Source: Streptomyces sp. HNM0575
GTDB lineage: Bacteria; Actinomycetota; Actinomycetes; Streptomycetales; Streptomycetaceae
Length of the DNA: 64,000 nt
Reading direction: 5' to 3'
Assembly: GCF_012726265.1 (NCBI RefSeq)
Contig: NZ_JAASAG010000003.1
Coordinates: 174,522 to 238,521, forward strand
The notes beneath the pieces were generated by a model, which worked only from the letters and a program-made list of their open reading frames with translations, was not told the DNA's origin and did not search any database. Positions 53,823-62,568 of this stretch are shown in pieces (positions within the stretch are counted from its first letter, which is position 1; each line of letters starts with the position of its first letter). A program made the translations under genes and the position numbers.

Positions 53823-55034
53823 TCAACCCTGGAAGCGGTACTCCTCCAACAGGCGGCGGCCTACGATCATTTTCTGGATCTCGGCGGTTCCTTCACCGAT
53901 CAAGAGCATCGGCGCCTCGCGGTAGAGGCGCTCGATCTCGTACTCCTTCGAGAAACCGTACCCGCCGTGGATGCGAAACGCGTCCTCCACGACCTCCTTG
54001 CAGTACTCGGAGGCGAGGTATTTGGCCATTCCCGCCTCCAGGTCGTTCCGCTGACCGGCGTCTTTCTTTCGGGCCGCGCCGACCATCAATGCGTGAGCGG
54101 CCTCGACCTTCGTCCCCATTTCCGCCAGCCTGAACTGAATCGCCTGGTGCTGTGCGATCGGCTTTCCGAAAGTGTGCCGTTGCTGTGCGTAATCGATGCC
54201 CAGCTCGAAGGCACGCTGCGCGACTCCGCAGCCACGCGCCGCCACATTGACGCGGCCGACCTCCACGCCGTCCATCATCTGGTAGAAGCCGCGGCCGGTC
54301 TCGCCGCCGAGCACCCGGTCCGCGGGAACGCGCAGGTCCTGCATGATGAGCTCGGTCGTGTCGACGCCCTTGTAGCCCATCTTGTCGATCTTGCCGGGGA
54401 TGGTCAGCCCGGGACGCACCTCGCCGAAGCCGGGCTCCTTCTCCACGAGGAAGGTCGTCATCGACTTGTGCGGCGCGGTGCCTTCGGGGTGGCCCTCGTC
54501 CGTGCGGCACAGGACCGCCACCAGCGTCGACGAGCCGCCGTTGGTCAGCCACATCTTCTGGCCGTTGAGCACGAAGTCACCGTCGGCGCCCTCGCGTTCA
54601 CCCTTGGAGGAGATGGCCGAAACATCCGAGCCCAGACCCGGCTCCGACATGGAGAAGGCGCCGCGCACCTCGCCCGTCGCCATCCTCGGCAGGAAATGGT
54701 CCTTCTGCTCCTGGGTGCCGTGCTGCTTGAGCATGTACGCCACGATGAAGTGGGTGTTGATGATGCCGGAGACGCTCATCCAGCCCCGCGCGATCTCCTC
54801 GACGCACAGCGCGTACGTGAGAAGGGACTCACCGAGCCCGCCGTACTCCTCGGGGATCATCAGGCCGAACAGCCCGAGTTCCTTGAGGCCTTCGACTATC
54901 TCCGTCGGGTACTCGTCGCGGTGCTCCAGCTCCGTGGCGACCGGGAGGATCTCCTTGTCGACGAAGCTGCGGACGGTGGAGAGGATCTCCTGCTGGATCT
55001 CCGTGAGACCTTCGGTCTGAGCGAGCCTTCCCAT
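53823..55034 (-). CDS. mcd: Acyl-CoA dehydrogenase, probable (2S)-methylsuccinyl-CoA dehydrogenase
   Basis: A 403-residue FAD enzyme. FSMSEPGLGSDVSAISSKG, MWLTNGGSS, QRHTFGKPIAQHQAIQFRLAEMG and RIHGGYGFSKEYEIERLYRE are standard acyl-CoA-dehydrogenase blocks; the catalytic base is expected in the C-terminal domain. Context makes methylsuccinyl-CoA to mesaconyl-CoA the likely step: it is the last gene of the ccr-ecm-mcl-mch unit, one base after the mch stop. Another short-branched acyl-CoA is possible. Confidence 0.85.
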   Translation of the reverse strand: MGRLAQTEGLTEIQQEILSTVRSFVDKEILPVATELEHRDEYPTEIVEGLKELGLFGLMIPEEYGGLGESLLTYALCVEEIARGWMSVSGIINTHFIVAYMLKQHGTQEQKDHFLPRMATGEVRGAFSMSEPGLGSDVSAISSKGEREGADGDFVLNGQKMWLTNGGSSTLVAVLCRTDEGHPEGTAPHKSMTTFLVEKEPGFGEVRPGLTIPGKIDKMGYKGVDTTELIMQDLRVPADRVLGGETGRGFYQMMDGVEVGRVNVAARGCGVAQRAFELGIDYAQQRHTFGKPIAQHQAIQFRLAEMGTKVEAAHALMVGAARKKDAGQRNDLEAGMAKYLASEYCKEVVEDAFRIHGGYGFSKEYEIERLYREAPMLLIGEGTAEIQKMIVGRRLLEEYRFQG

Positions 55035-55035
55035 C

Positions 55036-55572
55036 TCACTTGCCTCCCTTGCCCGCGTCCTTGCCCGGGGCCTCGCGCAGTTCGGGGCGGCCCGGCTGCT
55101 CTCCTCCGCGCTCCTTGACGTACGTCTCCGTGGGCACCATCACCTTGCGGCGGAAGACGCACACGAGCGTGCCGTCCTGGTTGTAGCCCTTGGTCTCGAC
55201 GTGCACGACGCCGCGGTCGCTCTTCGACCTGGACGGGGTCTTGTCGAGGACGGTGGTCTCGCCGTAGATCGTGTCGCCGTGGAAGGTCGGCGCCACGTGC
55301 TTGAGCGACTCGACCTCCAGGTTGGCGATGGCCTTCCCGGAGACGTCCGGCACCGACATGCCCAGCAGCAGCGAGTAGACGTAGTTGCCGACGACGACGT
55401 TCTTGCCGAAGTCGGTGGTCTGCTCCGCGTAGTTGCTGTCCATGTGGAGCGGGTGGTGGTTCATGGTGAGCAGACAGAACAGGTGGTCGTCGTACTCGGT
55501 GACCGTCTTGCCGGGCCAGTGCCTGTAGACGTCCCCGACGGTGAACTCTTCGTAGGTGCGGCCGAATTGCAT
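55036..55572 (-). CDS. mch: MaoC-type mesaconyl-CoA hydratase
   Basis: A 178-residue hotdog-fold protein, with the hydratase-like FCLLTMNHHPLHMDSNYA and FGKNVVVGNYVYSLLLGM. In the ethylmalonyl-CoA pathway it would hydrate mesaconyl-CoA to beta-methylmalyl-CoA, in step with the neighbouring lyase. A charged, Lys/Glu/Gly-rich tail ends it. ATG 55572; five bases separate it from the lyase gene upstream. Confidence 0.82.
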   Translation of the reverse strand: MQFGRTYEEFTVGDVYRHWPGKTVTEYDDHLFCLLTMNHHPLHMDSNYAEQTTDFGKNVVVGNYVYSLLLGMSVPDVSGKAIANLEVESLKHVAPTFHGDTIYGETTVLDKTPSRSKSDRGVVHVETKGYNQDGTLVCVFRRKVMVPTETYVKERGGEQPGRPELREAPGKDAGKGGK

Positions 55573-55577
55573 GGCGG

Positions 55578-56564
55578 TCAGGCCTCCGGTGCTTCGAAGC
55601 TCGTGGTGCGGGACATGCCGGCCGCACGGCCCTTGCCGGCGATGACCAGCGCCATCTTGCGGCTCGCCTCGTCGATCATCTCGTCGCCGAGCATCGCCGA
55701 GCCCTTCTTGCCGCCCTGCTCGGACGTGAAGTACTCGTAGGCGTCGAGGATCATCTCGGCGTGGTCGTAGTCCTCCTGGGACGGGGAGAAGATCTCGTTC
55801 GACGCCTCGACCTGGCCGGGGTGCAGCACCCACTTGCCGTCGTAGCCGAGCGCCGCGGCGCGGTCCGCCACCTCGCGGAAGCCGTCGACGTTCTTGATCT
55901 GGAGGTACGGGCCGTCGATCGCCTGGAGGTCGTGGGTGCGGGCGGCCATCAGGATCCGCATGAGGATGTAGTGGTACGCGTCCGACGGGTAGCCGGGCGG
56001 CTGCTCGCCGACGACCAGGGACTTCATGTTGATGGACGCCATGAAGTCGGCGGGCCCGAAGACGATGGTCTCCATGCGGGACGAGGACGCGGCGATCTCG
56101 TCGACGTTCACCAGGCCCTTGGCGTTCTCGATCTGCGCCTCGATGCCGATGCGGCCGACCTCGAAGCCCATCGTCGTCTCGATCTGCGTCAGCAGCATGT
56201 CCAGGGCCTGGACCTGCTGCGCGTCCTGGACCTTCGGCAGCATGATGCAGTCGAGGTTCTGCCCCGCGCCCTCGACGACGGTGATGACGTCCCGGTAAGT
56301 CCAGTGCGTCGTCCAGTCGTTGACGCGCACGACGCGCGTCTTGCCGCTCCAGTCGCCCTCGTTGAGGAACTTCACGATGGTGTGCCGGGCGTCCGGCTTG
56401 GCCAGCGGCGCACACGCGTCCTCCAGGTCGAGGAAGACCTGGTCCGCGGGGAGGCCCTGCGCCTTCTCCAGGAAGCGCGGGTTGCTTCCGGGCACGGCCA
56501 TGCAGGAGCGCCGGGGACGCAGACGGCGGGATGCCTGGCCGGTGTCCGGCGTCGGGGCTGTCAT
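55578..56564 (-). CDS. mcl: HpcH/CitE-family malyl-CoA / beta-methylmalyl-CoA lyase
   Basis: A 328-residue TIM-barrel CoA lyase. RRSCMAVPGSNPRFLEKAQGLPADQVFLDLEDACAP is a typical N terminus; IGIEAQIENAKGL and IVFGPADFMASI carry the metal and CoA ligands. It should split beta-methylmalyl-CoA to glyoxylate and propionyl-CoA, and may also act on malyl-CoA. The ATG at 56564 overlaps the mutase stop by ATGA. Confidence 0.86.
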   Translation of the reverse strand: MTAPTPDTGQASRRLRPRRSCMAVPGSNPRFLEKAQGLPADQVFLDLEDACAPLAKPDARHTIVKFLNEGDWSGKTRVVRVNDWTTHWTYRDVITVVEGAGQNLDCIMLPKVQDAQQVQALDMLLTQIETTMGFEVGRIGIEAQIENAKGLVNVDEIAASSSRMETIVFGPADFMASINMKSLVVGEQPPGYPSDAYHYILMRILMAARTHDLQAIDGPYLQIKNVDGFREVADRAAALGYDGKWVLHPGQVEASNEIFSPSQEDYDHAEMILDAYEYFTSEQGGKKGSAMLGDEMIDEASRKMALVIAGKGRAAGMSRTTSFEAPEA

Positions 56565-58582
56565 GCGGGGACCTCCAGGGGGTCGAGCTTGTTCGCTGTG
56601 CGGATTTCGTTGACGATACGGCCGATGATCTCCGTGATGCCGAAGTCCTTCGGCGTGAACACGGCGGCGACTCCGGCCTCTCGCAGCGCGGCCGCGTCGG
56701 CCGCGGGGATGATGCCGCCCACGACGACCGGCAGATCGACGGCGCCGGCCTTCTCCAGCCGCTGAAGCACGTCCGGCACGAGTTCGGCGTGCGAGCCGGA
56801 GAGGATGGACAGGCCGACGCAGTGCACGTCCTCGGCGACGGCGGCCGAGGCGATCTGCTCGGGCGTGAGCCGGATGCCCTGGTAGACCACCTCGAAGCCC
56901 GCGTCGCGGGCCCGTACCGCGATCTGCTCCGCTCCGTTGCTGTGCCCGTCCAGGCCCGGCTTGCCCACCAGCAGCCGGAGTTTGCCGACGCCCAGGTCGC
57001 CGGCGGTCAGCTCCACCCTGCGGCGCACGCCGGCCAGCGCGGAGCCCTCCTCGGCGGGCACCGCCACGGGGGCGCTGCTCACGCCGGTGGGCGCCCGGAA
57101 CTCGCCGAACACCTCGCGCAGGGCGCCCGCCCACTCGCCGGTGGTGACGCCCGCGCGGGCGCACTCCAGGGACGCCTCCATGAGGTTGGCGTCGCTCGCG
57201 GCGGCGTCCTTGAGGTGCTGGAGGGCACGCGGTGCCGCCGCGCCGGGCGAGGCGTCGCGTTCGCCGCGCCAGACCCGCACGGCCTCGGCGACCTGTTCCT
57301 CGGTCGCCGGGTCGACGCTGTGGATCGCCGTCTCCAGGTCGGCGGTGAGGGGGTTGGGCTCGGTCGTCTCATAGCAGTTGACGCCGACGATCTTCTCCTC
57401 GCCGGACTCGATGCGGCCGCGGCGCTCGGCGTGCGAGGCCACCAGCTGCGACTTCAGATAGCCCGACTCGACCGCGGCCATGGCGCCGCCGAGGCTCTCG
57501 ATGTGCTCCATCTCGGCGTACGAGGCCTCGACGAGCTCGTTCACCTTCGCCTCGATCACGTGCGACCCGGCGAAGATGTCGTCGTACTCCAGCAGGTCGC
57601 TCTCCATCGCCAGCACCTGCTGGATGCGCAGCGACCACTGCTGGTCCCAGGGCCGCGGCAGGCCCAGCGCCTCGTTCCAGGCGGGCAGTTGGACGGCGCG
57701 GGCGCGCGCGTCCTTGGAGAGGGTGACGGCCAGCATCTCCAGCACGATGCGCTGGACGTTGTTCTCCGGCTGCGCCTCCGTGAGGCCCAGGGAGTTGACC
57801 TGGACCCCGTAGCGGAAGCGGCGCTGCTTGGGGTTCTCGATGCCGTACCGCTCGCGTGTGACGCGGTCCCAGATGCGCGTGAAGGCGCGCATCTTGCACA
57901 TCTCCTCGACGAAGCGGACTCCCGCGTTGACGAAGAAGGAGATCCGCGCCACCACGTCGCCCATCCGCTCCTGCGGCACCTGCCCCGAGTCGCGTACGGC
58001 GTCGAGGACGGCGATGGCCGTGCTCATGGCGTACGCGATCTCCTGGACCGGTGTGGCACCGGCCTCCTGGAGGTGGTAGCTACAGATGTTGATGGGATTC
58101 CACTTGGGGATGTGGCCGACCGTGTAGGCGATCATGTCCGTGGTCAGCCGCAGCGAAGGCGCCGGCGGGAAGACGTGCGTGCCCCGCGACAGGTACTCCT
58201 TGACGATGTCGTTCTGCGTCGTCCCCTGGAGCTTGGAGATGTCCGCGCCGTGCTCCTCGGCGACGACCTGGTACAGCGCCAGCAGCCACATGGCGGTGGC
58301 GTTGATCGTCATCGAGGTGTTCATCTGCTCCAGCGGGATGCCCTCGAACAGCCGCCGCATGTCCGCGACATGGGAGACCGGCACGCCGACCCGGCCGACC
58401 TCGCCGCGTGCGAGCACGTGGTCGGGGTCGTAACCGGTCTGCGTCGGCAGGTCGAAGGCGACCGACAGACCGGTCTGGCCCTTCGCGAGGTTGCGCCGGT
58501 AGAGCTCGTTGGACGCCTCGGCCGTGGAGTGACCGGCGTATGTGCGCATCAGCCACGGCCGGTCCTTGGCTCGCTCAGGCAT
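56561..58582 (-). CDS. meaA: Ethylmalonyl-CoA mutase (MeaA, B12-dependent)
   Basis: A 673-residue coenzyme-B12 mutase. The substrate barrel has VAFDLPTQTGYDPDH and MNTSMTINATAMWLLALYQ; the cobalamin domain near residue 540 has the D-x-H-x-x-G motif in GLDGHSNG. MeaA-type proteins with this fused layout isomerise ethylmalonyl-CoA to methylsuccinyl-CoA rather than methylmalonyl-CoA, and ccr next door supports that. It overlaps ccr by 8 bases at its start. Confidence 0.9.
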   Translation of the reverse strand: MPERAKDRPWLMRTYAGHSTAEASNELYRRNLAKGQTGLSVAFDLPTQTGYDPDHVLARGEVGRVGVPVSHVADMRRLFEGIPLEQMNTSMTINATAMWLLALYQVVAEEHGADISKLQGTTQNDIVKEYLSRGTHVFPPAPSLRLTTDMIAYTVGHIPKWNPINICSYHLQEAGATPVQEIAYAMSTAIAVLDAVRDSGQVPQERMGDVVARISFFVNAGVRFVEEMCKMRAFTRIWDRVTRERYGIENPKQRRFRYGVQVNSLGLTEAQPENNVQRIVLEMLAVTLSKDARARAVQLPAWNEALGLPRPWDQQWSLRIQQVLAMESDLLEYDDIFAGSHVIEAKVNELVEASYAEMEHIESLGGAMAAVESGYLKSQLVASHAERRGRIESGEEKIVGVNCYETTEPNPLTADLETAIHSVDPATEEQVAEAVRVWRGERDASPGAAAPRALQHLKDAAASDANLMEASLECARAGVTTGEWAGALREVFGEFRAPTGVSSAPVAVPAEEGSALAGVRRRVELTAGDLGVGKLRLLVGKPGLDGHSNGAEQIAVRARDAGFEVVYQGIRLTPEQIASAAVAEDVHCVGLSILSGSHAELVPDVLQRLEKAGAVDLPVVVGGIIPAADAAALREAGVAAVFTPKDFGITEIIGRIVNEIRTANKLDPLEVPA

Positions 58583-59957
58583 GCTCGCCGTTCCGGCCGT
58601 GCTTGTCGGTCCGCTCGCCTTCGGTATCCCTGAACAAGTTGATCGCGCCGAGGTGCTTGGCGCGCTTCTCCGCGTCGCGCACGCCCAGGCCCTCCTCGGG
58701 CGCGAGCGAGAGGACCCCGACCTTGCCCTGGTGGACGTTGCGGTGCACGTCCTGGGCCGCCTGCCCCGTCTCCTCCAGGTTGTACGTACGGGAGAGGGTC
58801 GGATGGATCTTGCCCTTGGCGATGAGGCGGTTCGCCTCCCACGCCTCGCGGTAGTTGGCGAAGTGCGAGCCGACGATCCGCTTCAGCGACATCCACAGGT
58901 AGCGGTTGTCGTAGGTGTGCTGATAGCCGGAGGTGGAGGCGCAGGTGACGATCGTGCCGCCCTTGCGCGTGACGTACACGCTGGCGCCGAAGGTCTCGCG
59001 GCCGGGGTGCTCGAAGACGATGTCGACGTCCTCGCCGCCGGTCAGCTCGCGGATGCGCTTGCCGAAGCGCTTCCACTCCTTCGGGTCCTGGTTGTGCTCG
59101 TCCTTCCAGAACTTGTAGCCCTCGGCGTTGCGGTCGATGATCGCCTCCGCGCCCATGCGGCGGCAGATCTCCGCCTTCTGCTCGCTGGAGACGACGCAGA
59201 TCGGGTTGGCGCCGCCCGCGAGCGCGAACTGCGTGGCGTACGAGCCGAGTCCGCCGCTCGCGCCCCAGATGAGGACGTTGTCGCCCTGCTTCATCCCGGC
59301 GCCGTTGCCGGAGACCAGCTGCCGGTACGCGGTGGAGTTGACCAGGCCCGGTGCAGCCGCCTCCTCCCAGCTGAGGTGGTCCGGCTTGGGCATCAGCTGG
59401 TTGGACTTGACGAGCGCGATCTCGGCGAGGCCGCCGAAGTTGGTCTCGAAGCCCCAGATGCGCTGCTCCGGGTCGAGCATCGTGTCGTTGTGGCCGTCGG
59501 CCGACTCCAGTTCGACGGACAGGCAGTGCGCGACGACTTCGTCGCCCGGCTTCCAGGAGTTCACGCCCGCGCCCGTACGCAGCACGACGCCGGACAGGTC
59601 GGAGCCGATGACGTGGTACGGCAGGTCGTGGCGCTTGGTCAGCGGCGACAGCCGCCCGTAACGCTCCAGGAAGGCGAAGGTGGACACGGGCTCGAAGAGC
59701 GACGTCCACACGGAGTTGTAGTTGACGGAGGAGGCCATCACGGCCACCAGCGCCTCGCCGGGCCCCAGTTCGGGCACGGGCACCTCGTCCAGGTGCAGCG
59801 ACTTGCGGGGGTCCTTGTCCCGGGAGTCGAGGCCGTCGAACATCTCGGCCTCGTCCTTGTGGACGGTGATCGCGCGGTACGACTCGGGCAGATCGAGGTT
59901 CGCGAAGTCGTCGGCGGTGGTGTCGGACGCGAGGATCGCGTCGAGGATCTTGTTCAC
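58575..59957 (-). CDS. ccr: Crotonyl-CoA carboxylase/reductase
   Basis: A 460-residue medium-chain dehydrogenase/reductase that reductively carboxylates crotonyl-CoA to ethylmalonyl-CoA with NADPH. HDLPYHVIGSDLSGVVLRTG, the cofactor-binding GASGGLGSYATQFALAGG, VFEHPGRETFG and WMSLKRIVGSHFANYREA are characteristic of Ccr. In Streptomyces it also supplies ethylmalonyl-CoA for polyketides. GTG 59957 has GGAGGC upstream. The leader from the predicted promoter is long, about 175 nt. Confidence 0.93.
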   Translation of the reverse strand: MNKILDAILASDTTADDFANLDLPESYRAITVHKDEAEMFDGLDSRDKDPRKSLHLDEVPVPELGPGEALVAVMASSVNYNSVWTSLFEPVSTFAFLERYGRLSPLTKRHDLPYHVIGSDLSGVVLRTGAGVNSWKPGDEVVAHCLSVELESADGHNDTMLDPEQRIWGFETNFGGLAEIALVKSNQLMPKPDHLSWEEAAAPGLVNSTAYRQLVSGNGAGMKQGDNVLIWGASGGLGSYATQFALAGGANPICVVSSEQKAEICRRMGAEAIIDRNAEGYKFWKDEHNQDPKEWKRFGKRIRELTGGEDVDIVFEHPGRETFGASVYVTRKGGTIVTCASTSGYQHTYDNRYLWMSLKRIVGSHFANYREAWEANRLIAKGKIHPTLSRTYNLEETGQAAQDVHRNVHQGKVGVLSLAPEEGLGVRDAEKRAKHLGAINLFRDTEGERTDKHGRNGEHA

Positions 59958-60139
59958 GGTAATGCCTCCGGCGAAGCGCTGTGGAAGGAGACGCTTTGAG
60001 GGTCGTCGGGTGTGAGGCAGAGCCGTCGGTTCGGCGGGTGATGCTGTTGGCTGCGCTGGTGAGCGCGGGGGTGCCTGTGACGCAGGCGTCCGGGCACGAG
60101 CGGGTGTGGTGCCGCTGGGACAGCGCCCAGACTCGCACC

Positions 60140-60182
60140 AAGCTATGACACCCAGTGCCAGGACACAAGACACTGCGTGCCA
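60140..60182 (-). promoter_or_regulatory. ccr operon promoter with 22-bp-spaced direct repeats
   Basis: On the minus strand TTGTGT (60163-60168), 17 bp and TAGCTT (60140-60145) form a plausible promoter. TGGCAC(GC/TG)(A/G)GTGTC is repeated at 60169-60182 and 60147-60160, two helical turns apart, flanking the -35 element, as expected for a regulator bound cooperatively. The rest of 59958-60348 shows no gene. Confidence 0.5.
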
Positions 60183-60348
60183 AGAATTTCTCTCAATTGT
60201 CGTGAGGTGGCGCACGCATGAGCGGAGTGGGGGCGCGCGGTGCGTCCGGTTTGCTGCGCGCGGGGGGCGGTGTTCATCGGGCCGCCGCCCGGCCCGCTGT
60301 GCGCGGGCGCCAAGCAGCGCCTGCCGTAAGGGAGTCGGCCGGGCGCAC

Positions 60349-61848
60349 TCAGCCGCGGGTCGCGGCTGCTTCCAGATCGTGGTGCGAGGTCTTGCCGCTC
60401 GCGGTAAGCGGCAGCGCGTCGAGGAAGTGGATGCGGCTGGGGAGCTTGTACGCGGCGATGCGTCCCCGCAGAAAGGCGGTCAGATCGTCGGCCGTGAGTC
60501 CGCCCCCTTGCCGCAGGACGACGAAGGCCACCGGCACCTGGCCCTCCTCGGAGTCGGGCGCCGCGACGACCGCCGAATCGGCCACCTCCGGGTGCTCGTC
60601 GATCGCCGACTCGACCTCTCCGGGAGTGATCTTGGAGGTGCGGCGCACGATGAGGTTCTTGATGCGGTCGCGGAACCACCAGATGCCGTCGGCGTCCCGG
60701 GAGGCCATGTCCCCGGTGCGCAGCCAGCCGTCCCACACGGACCGCCGGGTGAGTTCCTCGTCGTTCCAGTAACGGCTCATGAGCATGGGGCCGCGTACGA
60801 GAAGCTCACCGGTCTCCTCGTCCGTACGCAGCTCCGCGCCGCCGACCGGTGTGCCGATGCAGCCGGCACCGCCGGGCCCGGGGTCGCGCTCGACGGTGAG
60901 CCAGATCGCCTCGGTCAGGCCATAGCCCACGCCGATGGGCACTCCGGTGAGGGCCGTGAAGTCGCGCTGCAACGCGTCGGGCACCGTCTCGCCGCCCGTG
61001 TAGACGCCACGCAGCGAGGAGAACCAGGATCGCTCGGCGCTCGGCTCGTGCGCCAGCTGAGCCAGTACATCGATGTGGGTGCAGATCAGGGTGGGCCGGT
61101 GGGCGAGCAGCCCCGAAACATAGCCGGGCAGGTCGAACCCGTCGTAGAGGACGGCCTCGCCCCCGGCCATGATGGTGCTCAGCGTCTCGATGAACCCGCT
61201 GACGTGGACCAGCGGATCGCAGACCTGTACCACGTCGTCGCCGCGGATCCTGCCCATGGCCTCGGAGGTACTGGTGAGCATGGCGAGGGCCGAGCCGTGG
61301 CTGTGGAGGACGGCCTTGGGCTCGCCCGTCGAGCCGGAGGTGAGGAACAGCGCGGCGGGGCGTTCCGGCCCGTGCGGCCGGGACGGCCGGCGCGGCGGTC
61401 CGGTGTCGCCGGGGCGGGGGTCGAGCAGCGGAGTGAACGGCTCGTGGCGCCCGCCACGTCCGGTGACCAGGACGCGGACGCCTGCCAGCACCGCCGGATT
61501 CACGCCGTCGAGCCGGTCCGTGAGGCTCTCGTCGACGACGAGCCAGCGGGGGCGTGTGTGCCGGAGCGCCCGCTCGACCTCGGGCGGCGCGTAGCGCGTG
61601 TTGAGGGGTGCGGCGATCGCTCCCGAACGGAAGCAGGCGAGATATGTCAGGAGCGCCTCGGGGGAGTTCGGCAGCATGAACGCCACGCGCTCGCCCGTCA
61701 GTTGGTCCATTTCCGCGGCCAGCGCCCCGGACGCGGCTGCCAGGTCGCCGTACGTCCAGTGCTGAGCACCGTGCACCAGGGCCGTACGCTCGGGCGCGTG
61801 GTTTTCCGGCAGGCGGCTGAGTCGTCGCGCGGGGGCGTCGTGTGACAT
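60349..61848 (-). CDS. Acyl-CoA synthetase (AMP-forming)
   Basis: A 499-residue ANL-superfamily ligase. Motifs are LFLTSGSTGEPKAVLHSHGS (phosphate loop), GYGLTEAIW, WLRTGDMASRDADGIWWFRDR and the catalytic Lys in LPLTASGKTSHHDL. It activates a carboxylic acid, possibly a short-chain acid feeding the nearby CoA pathway; specificity cannot be read. ATG 61848 has GAGGAGG upstream. A 7-bp hairpin (60351-60367) spans its stop codon. Confidence 0.87.
   Translation of the reverse strand: MSHDAPARRLSRLPENHAPERTALVHGAQHWTYGDLAAASGALAAEMDQLTGERVAFMLPNSPEALLTYLACFRSGAIAAPLNTRYAPPEVERALRHTRPRWLVVDESLTDRLDGVNPAVLAGVRVLVTGRGGRHEPFTPLLDPRPGDTGPPRRPSRPHGPERPAALFLTSGSTGEPKAVLHSHGSALAMLTSTSEAMGRIRGDDVVQVCDPLVHVSGFIETLSTIMAGGEAVLYDGFDLPGYVSGLLAHRPTLICTHIDVLAQLAHEPSAERSWFSSLRGVYTGGETVPDALQRDFTALTGVPIGVGYGLTEAIWLTVERDPGPGGAGCIGTPVGGAELRTDEETGELLVRGPMLMSRYWNDEELTRRSVWDGWLRTGDMASRDADGIWWFRDRIKNLIVRRTSKITPGEVESAIDEHPEVADSAVVAAPDSEEGQVPVAFVVLRQGGGLTADDLTAFLRGRIAAYKLPSRIHFLDALPLTASGKTSHHDLEAAATRG
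60351..60367 (-). terminator. Small hairpin over the acyl-CoA synthetase stop
   Basis: AGCCGCG, loop GGT and CGCGGCT form a 7-bp stem across the end of the coding sequence. Confidence 0.35.
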
Positions 61849-61941
61849 GACGGCCTCCTCGGGTCTCTTCCAGGTCGCTCACAACTCCGGCTTCCCCGCT
61901 GACGACCGATATGCGGGGGAATCTCCGGATACCTGGTGCAC

Positions 61942-61993
61942 GCCCATGAGCAGTGGTCGTCAGCCCGGCCCATGAGCATTGGCCATCAGCCCG
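61942..61993. repeat. 26-bp imperfect tandem repeat
   Basis: GCCCATGAGCA(G/T)TGG(T/C)C(G/A)TCAGCCCG occurs at 61942-61967 and 61968-61993. The second copy runs into the stop codon of the LacI remnant, so the duplication may have arisen at the old gene end. Confidence 0.8.
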
Positions 61994-62063
61994 CCGTGTC
62001 CGCCACCGGGCGGCCCGGGTCGGTCGAGTCGCGGATCACCAGCCGGCAGGGACGGCGGTGCAC
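61986..62063 (-). pseudogene. C-terminal tail of a LacI-family regulator
   Basis: On the minus strand this reads VHRRPCRLVIRDSTDPGRP plus a short tail and a stop at 61986-61988. P-x-x-L-V-(I/V)-R-(D/E)-S-T is the usual ending of LacI-type sugar repressors. The rest of the gene, which should lie to the right, is gone; the sequence changes abruptly into an unrelated plus-strand remnant. Confidence 0.65.
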
Positions 62064-62094
62064 TCCCGGCTCCGTGTCGCCGTGACCGCCGCTG

Positions 62095-62263
62095 AGCGCG
62101 CTCCCGTACACCGGAGACGCCTCGGTGCTCTACTGCACAACACCGAGCTGTTCGAGAAGGCCGTGCCCGACCCCGACCGGCCGCCGCGCGACTGGAAGGG
62201 ATTCCTCACTGCCGCACGGAGGATCGGCGCGCTCGGCGGCGACATGTACGGCTACGCCGGACG
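62095..62263 (+). pseudogene. Internal fragment of a sugar-binding protein (UgpB/MalE-like)
   Basis: ALPYTGDASVLYC in one frame continues as NTELFEKAVPDPDRPPRDW and KGFLTAARRIGALGGDMYGYA in another, the shift falling near 62134-62139. D-A-S-V-L-Y-Y-N-T-(E/D)-L-F-x-K-A is a signature of family-1 extracellular sugar-binding proteins. Only about 55 residues remain; start, signal peptide and C-terminal half are missing. Confidence 0.7.
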
Positions 62264-62440
62264 ACGCGAAGTTCACGCTGCCGATCTTCCTGAGCACCCT
62301 CGTCTCCGGGCATCCGGACAGTACCGACTGGGGCGTTCCGGAAGCCGGGGTCCTGGTCACGATGCTCTCGTGTGTGGTCATCTTCCGGCTGTTGCGGCGC
62401 TACCTGCGTCAAGGCCCCGGTGAGCGGTTCGGTGAAGTGA
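62262..62440 (+). pseudogene. C-terminal fragment of a MalG-type sugar permease
   Basis: DDAKFTLPIFLSTLVSGHP and TDWGVPEAGVLVTMLSCVVIFRLLRRYLRQG, then a one-base shift and PVSGSVK-stop (62438-62440), match the end of carbohydrate ABC permeases, whose last turn reads QRY(x)5G-x-x-x-G-A-V-K. It is joined head-to-tail to the binding-protein fragment, so the rest of that gene, a MalF gene and most of MalG have been deleted. Confidence 0.75.
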
Positions 62441-62568
62441 CCGCTTGGGACGCCGAAGGCGCCAGGGACGCTACGGGCGTTACGGGTGCCGGGGGCGCGC
62501 GGTGCGCGGCCGGGAGGCCTGGCCGGCCACCGTCGCCCACGGCCGGCCGCCGCCGCTGACGGTCGCGG

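Noticed and set aside
59770..60133. Cobalamin riboswitch in the long ccr leader
   Set aside because: The leader is long and the operon has a B12 enzyme, but I found no B12-box or the conserved core, so there is no support.
60163..60184. TTGGCACG...TTG resembling a sigma-54 promoter
   Set aside because: Streptomyces lacks sigma-54 and the spacing is wrong. I read it as part of a direct repeat around a vegetative promoter.
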